The position numbers and the translations under genes were made by a program. This document shows, one piece after another, positions 35,090 to 44,431 of a DNA stretch of 64,000 bases (its first letter is position 1; the number at the start of each line of letters is the position of its first letter). The notes below the pieces were generated by a model. That model was not told the DNA's origin. It worked only from the letters and a program-made list of their open reading frames with translations, and did not search any database. Source of the DNA: Lachnospiraceae bacterium 3-1 (GTDB lineage Bacteria > Bacillota > Clostridia > Lachnospirales > Lachnospiraceae); contig KE159591.1 of assembly GCA_000403255.2 (NCBI GenBank), forward strand, positions 493,216 through 557,215. The letters are read 5' to 3'.

Positions 35090-36422
35090 TTAACAACATA
35101 CTATTAAAATTTCTGCTGGGCAATTTATTTTAAAATTCTTTTCTTTCAAATTAAATTTATTATGAACAATATTGTCTACCGTAATTATTTTTATATCAGA
35201 ATAATATTTTTTAGCTATTTTGCAAATATCATCTATCGGCATCATTCTTGGAGTACTTTGAGATTCTCTCTCAAATGGTGAATAAGATAAAATCAATTTA
35301 AGCTTTTTTTTGCTTAACTCTTGAAACATGATTTCAAATGCTTCGTGAGCTTTACTCTTGATACTAAATGAAGATTGATGCCTTCCTGTTCTGTAAATTC
35401 CTTTACTTATTTTTTCTAGCCCATTGACTTTAACAGTTGATATCTCTGGAAAATCACCTAAAGCAATTGTTTCGAGAACATGATAATATCTACTATAATG
35501 ATACCTTGTATATGGTGGATCAGCATATACAACTTTTACATTTTTATTCAATTTTTTTATTCCTTCATCATAATTATCCCTATAAGTTTCAGAATTTTGA
35601 TATCCACATTCTTTATAATAACTAATCCAATAGATAAAACTATCCCAAAATGATAATTTTCTATCCTTATTTACCATTTTACCAATACTTTTTTTTATTT
35701 CACCTTGGGAATTTCTCGGACAAATTGGCTGTGCAAACTGTTTTCCAACAGTATTAGCAAGATCACTTGCAGCACTAATCACAGCCGCCAAATATTTGTC
35801 CTTTTGTTCGCCTGTTGCATTTTTTTATCCAACAAATTACCATATCAATAGAAATAGTTTGTTCAAATGAAAAATATACTCCACCATACAAATATGAAAT
35901 AATGCCTTCTGTTCCAAACATGCCGGATGTTCTATATTTTACACTACACTCTTTCAAGGTATCTTCCAATTCATCATATGAACTCTCACATTCTCCATTA
36001 TCATATGACACCAACGACGCGTTTTCCAGAAAATCACATAACACCTCATTTTTCTTATCATTCACTGCTAGATTGATACATTTCCTTTCATATTTTGAAA
36101 GTGCACCAAAAATATCTTTTAGTTCGTTATATTCTGGCATTACCAAACATTCATCCAAAATACGGTTTCCTTCTTTTAGATTCTCAATTTTATTTAATAA
36201 AGCAGAACATATTACTCTGGAATACTCCTGTACATCAATTGAGATAACTTCACGCTCCCTAGCTAAATAATTTGAAACAGTTCCAGAACCTGCAAACAAG
36301 TCACAAATGGGACCTTTATCTGGATCTAGTTCATCAATCTGTTTCTTTATTTCATCTAATATTCTTAATTTACTTCCTAAATAATTTATAGGTCTAATCA
36401 TATCTTCCATCTTTACCACCAC
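35090..36422 (-). pseudogene. D12-class (Dam-like) adenine methyltransferase, frameshifted
   Basis: The first frame (35775-36422, 215 aa) carries motif X INYLGSKLRILDEI and motif I CDLFAGSGTVSNYLA. The second (35090-35791) carries the catalytic motif VVYADPPYTRYHYSRYYHV. They join at an A7 run on the minus strand (35820-35826): with six A the reading is ...WIKNATGEQKDKYLAAVISAASDL without a break. The gene thus lacks a continuous frame by one extra base. Total length would be about 440 aa. It is the first gene of the PLD-nuclease system; loss of one methylase together with a nuclease lesion fits a silenced system or phase variation. Confidence 0.78.
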
Positions 36423-36657
36423 TTAATCCCGGAACATTTGTTCTATTTTATCCTATATATTCTTCTTTGTCTAGTACTTTTTACATTTTACCAGATTGCC
36501 CCGCTTTTATCCACTTTCTTTCACTGGAATAATGATATTTTCTCATCTGCTACCTACTATTGAATTTTTGTGTCATTTTCTACTGTCTCATAGGAATTCC
36601 AGAATAGAAAAAAGCGAACAAGTCCGCTGAGTCAGACCCTGTATATACTATTTTTTA

Positions 36658-36710
36658 TTCTATATGAAAGATACCTTCACACAATAAGCGTAGCAAGGTA
36701 TTTTCGATAA
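36658..36710. repeat. Long-hairpin intergenic repeat, copy A
   Basis: A diverged copy of the element at 63786-63839. It shares TTCTATA, GAAAGATAC, TTCACAC, CAAGGT and the mirrored ending. The hairpin is imperfect (GAAAGATACC / GGTATTTTC). Confidence 0.65.
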
Positions 36711-36720
36711 AATAAAAATC

Positions 36721-36748
36721 GGGGCTATCTATTCCGACAGCCCCTTTT
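36721..36748. terminator. Bidirectional terminator
   Basis: GGGGCTATC...GACAGCCCC stem (one mismatch) with TTTT after it on the plus strand and a T-rich stretch after it on the minus strand. On the minus strand it would end transcription from the toxin gene. Confidence 0.65.
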
Positions 36749-36867
36749 CCATATTTTCTGTTTACAAATAACTGCTTATCTCTTACATAGTTCCAAATGC
36801 CTAAAATACAGCATTTTCAAACACTTTGTTAGTTACGTGTCACTTACCCATAAACATTCATATTCAC

Positions 36868-37362
36868 TCACTTTGTTTTATTCAAGCCATTCAAAATATT
36901 ATTTATATCCGTCAAAACAATCCTGATTCCTCTTTTATTTAGCCTGACCACCTTTCTCACAATACCGTTTATTTCTGCTGACAATTTATCATTTATCTTA
37001 ACAGGCACAGTATTGTTTTCAATCATATACTGACAGTCAATATATTCTTCACTCACTGGACAAACATTCTGTATTAAAAAAGCTCTGTACTTTCCATTTA
37101 CATATCCAAATCGTAAACCATCATATTCCTTATATCTCTTTTTCTTCTCCTCATATAATGCCTTATATTTCTCCGTTTTAGATGATATGGGCACCATCCA
37201 AAAATATCCATCCATCTCAAAACAGTAGAAACAGGGTCTCCCATGCACTCCTGCCGCATCACTATCCTTATTTCCCATTAATCCACATTTGGGAAACCTC
37301 TTATAATACTCATCTTTGATAAAATAAAAATTACCCGTATTCAAAATATCTCCTATGTACAA
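36868..37362 (-). CDS. cptN: Type III toxin-antitoxin endoribonuclease toxin, CptN/ToxN-like
   Basis: A 164-aa protein. The segment HGRPCFYCFEMDGYFWMVPISSKTEKY (positions about 39-65) and the later RAFLIQNVCPVSEEYID match the ToxN/AbiQ/CptN fold pattern (an RPC strand, a PISS motif, FLIQN strand), and length fits. These toxins cut mRNA and the antitoxin RNA precursor. Translation starts at a TTG whose GGAG site is the right arm of the upstream terminator hairpin, as in known type III loci. The antitoxin repeats lie immediately upstream. Assignment to CptIN rather than ToxIN is from remembered family features. Confidence 0.8.
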   Translation of the reverse strand: MYIGDILNTGNFYFIKDEYYKRFPKCGLMGNKDSDAAGVHGRPCFYCFEMDGYFWMVPISSKTEKYKALYEEKKKRYKEYDGLRFGYVNGKYRAFLIQNVCPVSEEYIDCQYMIENNTVPVKINDKLSAEINGIVRKVVRLNKRGIRIVLTDINNILNGLNKTK

Positions 37363-37366
37363 AAAT

Positions 37367-37386
37367 GCTCCGCTAAACAGCGGAGC
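37367..37386 (-). terminator. Attenuating terminator between antitoxin RNA and toxin
   Basis: A perfect 7-bp stem, GCTCCGC / GCGGAGC, with a 6-base loop, followed on the minus strand by ATTTTTG. The right arm doubles as the toxin ribosome-binding site. It would let most transcripts stop as antitoxin RNA with limited read-through. Confidence 0.8.
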
Positions 37387-37516
37387 ACAAATATTTGTAT
37401 CCCAGCCATTTATTAGTCGCTCGCTGGGTAGCGAAAAATATTTGTATCTGCACCTTTTCTATAAATGCCGATATGCAGTCCCGGCAGAATAATAAGAGGT
37501 TCATCCGAACTTCTTA
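37387..37516 (-). ncRNA. cptI: Type III antitoxin RNA (CptI-like) with direct repeats
   Basis: On the minus strand, GATACAAATATTT occurs twice, at 37436-37448 and 37389-37401, giving a 47-base repeat unit (one full unit and one partial ending in the terminator). The first unit holds the internal pairing CGCT...AGCG. A TATAAT -10 box lies at 37522-37527. Tandem repeats, then terminator, then toxin is the defining type III arrangement; repeat units of about 40-50 bases are typical of CptI. The exact processed ends are not known from sequence. Confidence 0.7.
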
Positions 37517-37633
37517 TTTATATTATACTCATTTTCTGATAAATATCTACTGGCATTTTATACAAAACCCAGACAAAATCCCCAAAACGCATAAGTTCTG
37601 GGGATTGAAATCCATAATTGATATTCTGTTTGC

Positions 37634-38026
37634 TTACCTCTTAGAGAACTGTGGTGCACGACGTGCTGCCTTCAAACCATACTTCTTTCTTTCCTTCATT
37701 CTCGGATCACGCGTCAAATAACCTGCTGACTTAAGAGTAGGTCTGTAATCACTATCTGCCTGTAATAATGCTCTGGCAATCCCATGTCTGATTGCACCTG
37801 CCTGGCCTGTATAACCGCCACCTCTAACATTTACCTGAACATCAAATTTATCAACAGTATCTGTTGCTACTAACGGCTGGCGAACGATAACCTTCAATGT
37901 CTCCAGTCCCAAATAATCATCAATATCTCTTTTATTAATGGTAACCTTGCCAGTTCCCGGTACTAAATACACTCTGGCAATTGATTTTTTTCTTCTACCT
38001 GTTCCATAATATCTTGCATCTGCCAT
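37634..38026 (-). CDS. rpsI: 30S ribosomal protein S9
   Basis: 130 aa, full length. It begins [26 protein letters not shown] and ends in the conserved basic [24 protein letters not shown] tail that contacts the P-site tRNA. It follows rplM by 18 bp, the usual pair. Confidence 0.98.
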   Translation of the reverse strand: MADARYYGTGRRKKSIARVYLVPGTGKVTINKRDIDDYLGLETLKVIVRQPLVATDTVDKFDVQVNVRGGGYTGQAGAIRHGIARALLQADSDYRPTLKSAGYLTRDPRMKERKKYGLKAARRAPQFSKR

Positions 38027-38044
38027 CTTTTTTCCGCCTCCTGA

Positions 38045-38476
38045 TTAAAATGTTAAAACTTCTGGTTTCTGAGCTGCATGTTTGTGTTCTGGTCCTGCAT
38101 ATACAAATAATTTCTTGTACATCTGTCTTCCCAATGGTCCTTTGGGGAGCATTCCTCGAACAGCAAGCTCAAGAACTCTTTCCGGTTTCTTTGCTAACAT
38201 CTCTTTTAATGTGGTTTCTTTCATTCCTCCCACATATCCGGAGTGATGGTAATATATTTTCTGTTTCAATTTCTTGCCACTTACTTTAATCTTCTCTGCA
38301 TTCACAACGATGACATAATCACCTGTATCCATATAAGGTGTAAAAATTGGTTTATGCTTTCCTCTTAACACCCTTGCGATTTCTGATGCCAGACGTCCCA
38401 ATGTCTTTCCTTCCGCATCAACTACATACCATTTTCTTTCCACTGCTGCTGCACTGGGTACAAAAGTTTTCATCAA
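38045..38476 (-). CDS. rplM: 50S ribosomal protein L13
   Basis: 143 aa, full length. It has [20 protein letters not shown] near the N-terminus, then [29 protein letters not shown] and [26 protein letters not shown] precedes the ATG. It is the first gene of the rplM-rpsI operon, read from the consensus promoter at 38728-38756 through a long leader. Confidence 0.98.
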   Translation of the reverse strand: MMKTFVPSAAAVERKWYVVDAEGKTLGRLASEIARVLRGKHKPIFTPYMDTGDYVIVVNAEKIKVSGKKLKQKIYYHHSGYVGGMKETTLKEMLAKKPERVLELAVRGMLPKGPLGRQMYKKLFVYAGPEHKHAAQKPEVLTF

Positions 38477-38722
38477 ATGTTACCTCCTTGAATTTTACAA
38501 TGTTACTCTGATATCCAGATGCCGTCCACTACTATTGGAAAACCCTTGTCCCACAATAGAAATCCGCATGCATCCTGCCTTATAGCAAACAACACATGAG
38601 TGACTTTCGCCGAAATAAGAATTCATCTGTTCTATCATTTTCACACCATTTACATTTTTCTTTGTACATCAAAGCAAAAACGCTTCGCCGGAGAAAGGCT
38701 TGCATTTCTCACTCGCCATACC
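38477..38722 (-). promoter_or_regulatory. Long 5' leader of rplM-rpsI, possible L13 autoregulatory leader
   Basis: About 245 nt separate the promoter from the rplM ATG. Local pairings are visible (CTATTG...CAATAG at 38535-38562 region; GGCGAAGC...GCTTTG near 38672-38692). L13 leaders that feed back on translation are known in Firmicutes. I cannot confirm the covariance-model match by eye. No other gene is present in this 298-bp gap. Confidence 0.45.
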
Positions 38723-38727
38723 TGGAT

Positions 38728-38756
38728 ATTATATTACATCGCTTCCCCAGTGTCAA
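38728..38756 (-). promoter_or_regulatory. Perfect-consensus sigma-A promoter of rplM-rpsI
   Basis: On the minus strand: TTGACA (38751-38756), 17-bp spacer, TATAAT (38728-38733). It is one of the few fully consensus promoters in the window. Confidence 0.9.
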
Positions 38757-38774
38757 TTACTTTCTACTGAAGCT

Positions 38775-40460
38775 TTAAAATTTCCCAACCTTGAACCGCT
38801 GAATCATCCCTCGCAGGGTTTCTGCCTGGGCCGTCATTTCCTCGCTGGACGCTGCGCATGCCTCGGAAGTATCCGTATTGCTCTGCACCACATGGTTAAT
38901 CTGTTCCACGCCCTGATTAATCTGTTCCACTGCTTCTGCCTGCGCTTCTGAAGCCTCCGCAATGCGGTTTATTTTACCAATCACAGTCTGCGCGCCCTTG
39001 ACTACTTTCTGCAACTGGCCCGCAGTTTCATTGGCAATTACCATTCCTTTCTCAACGGCGCGGACAGATTCTTCAATCAGCGTGGTGGATTCCGTTGCCG
39101 CTTCTGCGCTCTGAGATGCTAACAAGGACACCTGATCTGCAACTACTGCAAACCCTCTTCCAGCATCCCCTGCCCGGGCCGCTTCAATGGATGCATTCAG
39201 CGCCAAAAGGTTGGTCTGGGCGGCAATTTCATTAATGGTAGCAATAATTTTGCTGATTTCGTTGGAGGACTGGCTAATACGGTTCATAGATTCCACCATT
39301 TCCTGCATCTTCCCATTGCTCTGCCCCAACTCTTTCCCAAGCTGCTGCACCTCTTTGCTAATCCCGACAGCCTCTGTTGCATTCTGTTCAATCTGCCCTA
39401 AAACATTTTCAATGGCAGCGGAAAGCTCACTGGTTGCCCCGGCCTGTTCTGTTGCCCCCTCTGCAAGATCCAGAGAATTTGTTGCAATCTGCTCTGATGC
39501 TTTCGTTACCTGATTCGCCACCGTCTGGACATTTTTGACCATATCGGACATATTCTTTTCAAAATGCATAAAGGACTCTTCAATGCCCATAAAATCCCCG
39601 TGGTATTCCACCCCAGCCTGTACGTCAAAATTTCCTTCTGCAAACTCATGCATGGCGTGGTCGATATCCTCCACATAGGAGCTAAGGCCCTCTATGGAAC
39701 TGCGAAGAGCGTTGGCCAGCTTCCCGATTTCATCCTCACTTTGGTATGTAACATGGGTATGGAGGTTCCCCTTTGACAGTTCTACGGCTGCCTGTTCAAT
39801 TTCACCCAATGGCTTTAAAATACTTCCCACAATTCGGTTGCCAACCTTTACGGAGGTCACCAAGGCAAGCCCGAGGGAAAGAGCCATCACAATAATGACA
39901 ATGACCAGCGTCCTCTGGTTCACCTGAAGAGACTCTTTTTTCATTTCATTCGTGGCCTGGTTGATATCTTTTGCAATTCCCACTGCCGCCTCCAGCGCCG
40001 GAGAACATTCGGTGATAATCAGTGAAATTCCCTCTTCCCGGTTCCCGGCTTCCAGTTCCTCTACAATCCGGTATCCAAGCTTCATCCAGTTTTCCAAGGC
40101 CGTCTGGTATTCCTGGTTCAATGCATCCTCAACGACGCCTGCCATCTTCAAATCCTCCAGCGCCCCTTCAATGGCCATCATGCTCTCTTCAATCTCTTCT
40201 TTATATCCAGCCAGCTTGTCCTTGTCATCATTCAAAGCCAGCTCGCGTATCTTCCTTGCCGCAATGTTGGACTCAATCCGGCATGTCCTTACCGCAGTAT
40301 CCGCAGCCTGGGCGCCATTGATATAAGAATTCATTTTACCCTGAACAAAGAACAGTCCTGCTGCTGAAAATATGGTAATGACTATCATCAACCCAATCAC
40401 CAGCATATATCCAAACTGAAGCTTCTCTTTCATATTCATTTGGTCCATTTTCTTTAACAT
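38775..40460 (-). CDS. Methyl-accepting chemotaxis protein
   Basis: A 561-aa transmembrane receptor. A first membrane helix lies at about residues 14-38, then a helical (four-helix-bundle) sensing region to about 180, a second helix at about 183-205, a HAMP domain (PLGEIEQAAVELSKGNL), and the signalling tip EIAAQTNLLALNASIEAARAGD at about 415. It passes signals to CheA/CheW. ATG at 40460 has GGAGGG ten bases upstream and begins one base after the truA stop, so it is coupled to truA. Here it stands between truA and rplM, which are often adjacent in relatives. Ligand unknown. Confidence 0.93.
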   Translation of the reverse strand: MLKKMDQMNMKEKLQFGYMLVIGLMIVITIFSAAGLFFVQGKMNSYINGAQAADTAVRTCRIESNIAARKIRELALNDDKDKLAGYKEEIEESMMAIEGALEDLKMAGVVEDALNQEYQTALENWMKLGYRIVEELEAGNREEGISLIITECSPALEAAVGIAKDINQATNEMKKESLQVNQRTLVIVIIVMALSLGLALVTSVKVGNRIVGSILKPLGEIEQAAVELSKGNLHTHVTYQSEDEIGKLANALRSSIEGLSSYVEDIDHAMHEFAEGNFDVQAGVEYHGDFMGIEESFMHFEKNMSDMVKNVQTVANQVTKASEQIATNSLDLAEGATEQAGATSELSAAIENVLGQIEQNATEAVGISKEVQQLGKELGQSNGKMQEMVESMNRISQSSNEISKIIATINEIAAQTNLLALNASIEAARAGDAGRGFAVVADQVSLLASQSAEAATESTTLIEESVRAVEKGMVIANETAGQLQKVVKGAQTVIGKINRIAEASEAQAEAVEQINQGVEQINHVVQSNTDTSEACAASSEEMTAQAETLRGMIQRFKVGKF

Positions 40461-40461
40461 G

Positions 40462-41259
40462 TTAGCGATTCCCTCCTCCGTATTCAATGCCAATCATTGT
40501 AAGCCCGTGTGCCGGCGCTGTGGGGCCTGCCGCGCCACGGTCTTTTTTTTCCAAAATTACCGGCATAAACTCTGGCAGTATCTCACCTACGCCTACGGAA
40601 ATCAAAGTTCCAGCAATAATCCTTACCATATTATATAGAAATCCTGTCCCGGTTACCCGGATGGTAATGATATCTTTGAAGAACTTCTCCACAGTGCAGG
40701 ATAGAATTGTCCTTACCGTATCTTCCACACTGATTCTTACAGAACAAAAACTCTTAAAATCATGTTCCCCCTCCAGAAAAGAAGCCGCCTGCTGCATACG
40801 CTCCAGATTCAGGGGCCGATAATAAAAGTAGGTATCCCGGCGCAAGGTAGGAATGGGAATTTTTCGGTTTAAAATCCGGTATTCATAGGTTTTTTCACTG
40901 TAACAGCGGCGAGGATGGAAATCATCCAGTACCTGACAGGAGCTTTGCACTACAATGTCCTCTGGCAGCCGCTGGTTTAATGCATAGCAAATTTTTTCCG
41001 GCGGAATTCTGGTCTCTGTGTCAAAAACCGCCACATTTCCCAAAGAATGAACCCCAGCGTCTGTCCGACTGGCCCCAACCACCTGGATTTCCTCTCCCAG
41101 AAGCTCTGAGAGGGTTTGGTTTAGTACTGCTTCAATCGTAATCCCATTGGGCTGCAGCTGCCAGCCACAGTATCTTGTTCCCTCATAAGCAACCACTAAT
41201 TTTACTCTTTTCAAAGCCTTTTCCCATGCCTTTCCGCTGCATACGGTAAGATTGCCCAT
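40462..41259 (-). CDS. truA: tRNA pseudouridine(38-40) synthase TruA
   Basis: A 265-aa enzyme converting U38-U40 in tRNA anticodon arms to pseudouridine. Landmarks are VAYEGTRYCGWQLQPN, the catalytic Asp in GASRTDAGVHSLGN (about residue 67), and FLYNMVRIIAGTL. The family usually begins near KRVKLVVAYEG, so a TTG at 41214 is an alternative start; neither start has an ideal ribosome site. It follows the ecf genes as in many Firmicutes. Confidence 0.95.
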   Translation of the reverse strand: MGNLTVCSGKAWEKALKRVKLVVAYEGTRYCGWQLQPNGITIEAVLNQTLSELLGEEIQVVGASRTDAGVHSLGNVAVFDTETRIPPEKICYALNQRLPEDIVVQSSCQVLDDFHPRRCYSEKTYEYRILNRKIPIPTLRRDTYFYYRPLNLERMQQAASFLEGEHDFKSFCSVRISVEDTVRTILSCTVEKFFKDIITIRVTGTGFLYNMVRIIAGTLISVGVGEILPEFMPVILEKKDRGAAGPTAPAHGLTMIGIEYGGGNR

Positions 41260-41346
41260 ACCTTATAACAATACAAACATTATCTGTTTATTATACACCC
41301 GACCACTTTTTTTGTAAAATTATAAACTTAGTATGCATTGTCACCT

Positions 41347-42153
41347 CTATATTTGCACCCACACACGCAGCATGATAATCCCTATAAAATACACCGCAAT
41401 GAAAGAATAGGCTGCTGCATCCCTTCTTGCATATTTCAAAGGTTTCATTTTTGTCCTGCCTTCTCCGCCGTTGTAGCACCTTGCTTCCATTGCCATAGCA
41501 AGATCATTGGCCCGGCGAAATGCAGATATAAATAACGGCACTAACAAAGGCACCATAGATTTTGCCCTTTTTATCAGATTGCCACTTTCAAAATCCGCTC
41601 CTCGTGCAAGCTGAGCTTTCATGATTTTATCTGTTTCCTCCACTAAAATAGGAATAAACCGCAATGCAATCGACATAATCATAGAAACCTCATGCACTGG
41701 AATCCCAATTTTATTTAAGGGCCGCAAAGATTTCTCCATACCGTCTGTCAAGTGATTGGGCGTGGTTGTCAATGTGAGTACCGAACTGCCTAAAATCAGA
41801 TATGTCAGCCGAACCATCATAAAAGCTGCGCTTTTTAATCCCTCCTGGGTAATCCTAAATTTCCAGAATGATACCAGCGGTTTCCCTGGCGTTAAAAACA
41901 AATTAAAGATTGCAGTAATGGCAAGGATCACTACAATAGCTTTTAGACCCTTCACCATATAGCGGAAAGGCACTTTTGAAAACCAAATCAGAACTGCAAG
42001 TCCTATTGTTACTGCTGCAAATCCTGCAATCCCACGAAAAATAAACAAAGACAGCACATACACAAAAGCGCCCATCAATTTTACCCTGGGATCCAGCTTA
42101 TGAATGATAGAATTTGAGGGATAATATTGTCCGATTGTAATATCTCTTATCAT
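41347..42153 (-). CDS. ecfT: Energy-coupling factor transporter transmembrane protein EcfT
   Basis: A 268-aa membrane scaffold of the shared ECF vitamin/metal importer. Five or six helices are visible. The two coupling motifs that contact the ATPases are present: AQLARGADF and AMEARCYNGG. Its start overlaps the ecfA2 stop by 4 bp, so the three-gene unit ecfA1-ecfA2-ecfT is tightly coupled. Confidence 0.96.
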   Translation of the reverse strand: MIRDITIGQYYPSNSIIHKLDPRVKLMGAFVYVLSLFIFRGIAGFAAVTIGLAVLIWFSKVPFRYMVKGLKAIVVILAITAIFNLFLTPGKPLVSFWKFRITQEGLKSAAFMMVRLTYLILGSSVLTLTTTPNHLTDGMEKSLRPLNKIGIPVHEVSMIMSIALRFIPILVEETDKIMKAQLARGADFESGNLIKRAKSMVPLLVPLFISAFRRANDLAMAMEARCYNGGEGRTKMKPLKYARRDAAAYSFIAVYFIGIIMLRVWVQI

Positions 42154-43040
42154 AACATCTCCTGTTTTGTTCCCTGCTTCTGATTCTTACCCCGTCCTTC
42201 AAATACCTGCAAAATAGATGCTTTGGCTTCTTCCAATGTGGTAACCTCTGCCTCTATGGGAATTCCATTCTTCTTTAACTCATGGATGAGATAAGTAACC
42301 TGTGGAGCTGCAAGCCCTACTGCCTCCAATTCCTGATAACGTCCAAACACTTCCCTGGGCGTACCATCCATCATAACGCTGCCTTGATTCATAACAATAA
42401 TCCGCCCCACATAATTTGCCACATCCTCCATACTGTGGGAGACCAGAAGAATCGTCATATTTAACTCCTGATGCATAGCAGCCACCTGTGCTAAAATCTC
42501 ATCCCGGCCCTTCGGGTCCAGTCCAGCAGTAGGTTCGTCTAAAATAAGAACCTCTGGCTTCATGGCAAGGACACCTGCAATGGCTACCCGGCGTTTCTGC
42601 CCGCCAGAAAGCTCAAAGGGAGACTGATACCAATACTCTACTGGAAGCCCTATGCTGCGCAAAGCGCTGAATGCCCGAAGCTCCACTTCTTTTTTCGAAA
42701 GTCCCAAATTTTTCGGTCCAAAACATACATCTTCAAAAATTGTACTTTCAAACAATTGATGTTCTGGATATTGGAACACCAACCCTACCTTGCTGCGCAA
42801 TTCTTTTTTGTTATAATCCTCTTCATAGATATCCCGTCCATTGTAATAGATTCCTCCTGAAGTAGCTTGCATTAATCCGTTCAAATGTTGAATCAATGTG
42901 GATTTTCCAGAGCCTGTATGTCCAATGATACCTATAAATTCTCCATCTTCGATCCGCAAATTAATATTTCTCAAGGCATGGCTTTCATAGGCAGTGCCTT
43001 CACTATAGATATAATTCACTTTATCTAATATAATCGACAT
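42150..43040 (-). CDS. ecfA2: Energy-coupling factor ATPase EcfA2
   Basis: A 296-aa ABC ATPase: Walker A GHTGSGKSTLIQH, Q-loop FQYPEHQLFE, signature LSGGQKRRVAIAG, Walker B VLILDEPTAGLDP and switch His in VSHSMED. It pairs with EcfA1 to drive ECF import. It overlaps both neighbouring genes. Confidence 0.96.
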   Translation of the reverse strand: MSIILDKVNYIYSEGTAYESHALRNINLRIEDGEFIGIIGHTGSGKSTLIQHLNGLMQATSGGIYYNGRDIYEEDYNKKELRSKVGLVFQYPEHQLFESTIFEDVCFGPKNLGLSKKEVELRAFSALRSIGLPVEYWYQSPFELSGGQKRRVAIAGVLAMKPEVLILDEPTAGLDPKGRDEILAQVAAMHQELNMTILLVSHSMEDVANYVGRIIVMNQGSVMMDGTPREVFGRYQELEAVGLAAPQVTYLIHELKKNGIPIEAEVTTLEEAKASILQVFEGRGKNQKQGTKQEML

Positions 43041-43876
43041 AACGCTTCCACCAGTTCCTCCCTTGTAAGAATTCCCTCTGGCACATCCAGTCCCGCTTTT
43101 TGCAGCTCATATGCAAGGAGGGTAATCTGAGGTACATCCAAACGATAGGATTTTAGGACATCCACTTGAGAAAACACCTGCCTTGGCGTTCCCTGCATCA
43201 CCACTTTCCCATGATCCATCACATAGACCTTATCCGCCCGGATCACCTCTTCCATATAGTGAGTAATGAAAATAACAGTAACACCTTTTTCCCGATTCAG
43301 CGCTTCCACTGCATCCAGCACTTCTTTTCTTCCATTGGGGTCAAGCATCGCCGTAGGCTCGTCCAACACAATACACTTTGGCTCCATAGCCATTACTCCT
43401 GCAATGGCAACCCTCTGTTTCTGCCCACCAGAAAGTTTGTTGGGAGAATGACCACGATATTGCAGCATCCTCACCGATTTCAGACTTTTTTCCACCCGTT
43501 TCCAAATTTCATCTGTTGGAACGCCTATATTTTCCGGACCAAATGCCACATCCTCTTCCACCACGCTGGCAATAATCTGATTATCTGGATTCTGGAACAC
43601 CATCCCTGCATTTCGCCTGATCTCCCAAAGAGATTTTTCATCCATGGCATCCTTTCCATCAATCCAAAGGGTTCCTTCACTCCCACGCAGCAACACATTT
43701 AAGTGCTTGGCAAGAGTGGATTTTCCAGAACCATTGTGTCCCAAAATCGCTACAAATTCTCCTGGCTTTACATGTAAATCCACGCCGTCCAAAGCAGTAA
43801 CTATTCCTTCCACATTTCCTTCTTCGTCACGTCTGAAATATTCATGCACTAATTTCCTGGCTTCAATAATATTCAT
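43025..43876 (-). CDS. ecfA1: Energy-coupling factor ATPase EcfA1
   Basis: A 283-aa ABC ATPase: Walker A GHNGSGKSTLAKH, Q-loop FQNPDNQIIA, signature LSGGQKQRVAIAG, Walker B CIVLDEPTAMLDP and switch ITHYMEE. ATG at 43876 is chosen because GGGAGG lies nine bases upstream; another ATG three codons earlier abuts that site. It is the first gene of the ecf group. Confidence 0.96.
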   Translation of the reverse strand: MNIIEARKLVHEYFRRDEEGNVEGIVTALDGVDLHVKPGEFVAILGHNGSGKSTLAKHLNVLLRGSEGTLWIDGKDAMDEKSLWEIRRNAGMVFQNPDNQIIASVVEEDVAFGPENIGVPTDEIWKRVEKSLKSVRMLQYRGHSPNKLSGGQKQRVAIAGVMAMEPKCIVLDEPTAMLDPNGRKEVLDAVEALNREKGVTVIFITHYMEEVIRADKVYVMDHGKVVMQGTPRQVFSQVDVLKSYRLDVPQITLLAYELQKAGLDVPEGILTREELVEALCRLY

Positions 43877-43927
43877 GAATTTCATCCTCCCAGTTTAAGG
43901 TTAACCAATGGAACTGCTTCTTGGGCT

Positions 43928-44431
43928 TCAATCCTCCCAACTCAACTGATGGAGCTGCCCTTCTAATTTCATATCAGCAAACTGGTTTTGACGCAGCGCC
44001 TCATATAAAACAATTGCCGCCGCATTTGAAAGATTCAAAGAACGTTTCTCTTCCACCATGGGAATCCTGATACATGCTTCTGGATATTCCTTTAAAATTT
44101 CCTCAGGAATTCCTGCACTTTCCTTTCCAAACATCAAATAGCAATCTGGTTCATACAAAACCTCCGTATACAGCCGGCGCCCCTTTGTGGTAGCCATATA
44201 AATCTTCGCTCCCGGATTTTTCTCAAGAAAATCCTGCCAATTGATATACCGGGTGACATCTACATCCTTCCAGTAATCCATACCAGCACGTTTTACCGCC
44301 TTGTCCGTCAACTGAAATTTCAAGGGCTCAATCAAATGAAGCCTCGTTCCTGTAGCCACGCAAGTACGCCCAATATTTCCTGTATTGTCTGGGATTTCTG
44401 GCTCATAGAGCACAATATTTAAGTTTGCCAT
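43928..44431 (-). CDS. trmL: tRNA (cytidine/uridine-34-2'-O)-methyltransferase TrmL
   Basis: A 167-aa SPOUT enzyme that methylates the wobble ribose of tRNA-Leu. It shows NIVLYEPEIPDNTGNIGRTC, the knot loop LMFGKESAGIPEE, and the C-terminal IPMVEEKRSLNLSNAAAIVLYEALRQ. It directly abuts the aminotransferase gene stop. Length is typical. Confidence 0.95.
   Translation of the reverse strand: MANLNIVLYEPEIPDNTGNIGRTCVATGTRLHLIEPLKFQLTDKAVKRAGMDYWKDVDVTRYINWQDFLEKNPGAKIYMATTKGRRLYTEVLYEPDCYLMFGKESAGIPEEILKEYPEACIRIPMVEEKRSLNLSNAAAIVLYEALRQNQFADMKLEGQLHQLSWED

Larger units (their letters stand above)
36423..36867. other. Intergenic region with a palindromic repeat and a terminator
   Basis: 445 bp between the D12 methylase start and the type III toxin end. 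No credible gene is seen. It holds the repeat copy at 36658-36710 and the hairpin at 36721-36748. The remainder is A+T-rich with no recognised signal. Confidence 0.6.

Noticed and set aside
35090-35791. Independent methyltransferase of 233 aa
   Set aside because: It has motif IV but no AdoMet motif; the missing half is the upstream frame, so it is the second part of a frameshifted D12 enzyme.
37389-37448. CRISPR-like repeats
   Set aside because: Only two copies with a 47-base period and no spacers of constant length; the type III antitoxin explanation fits better.
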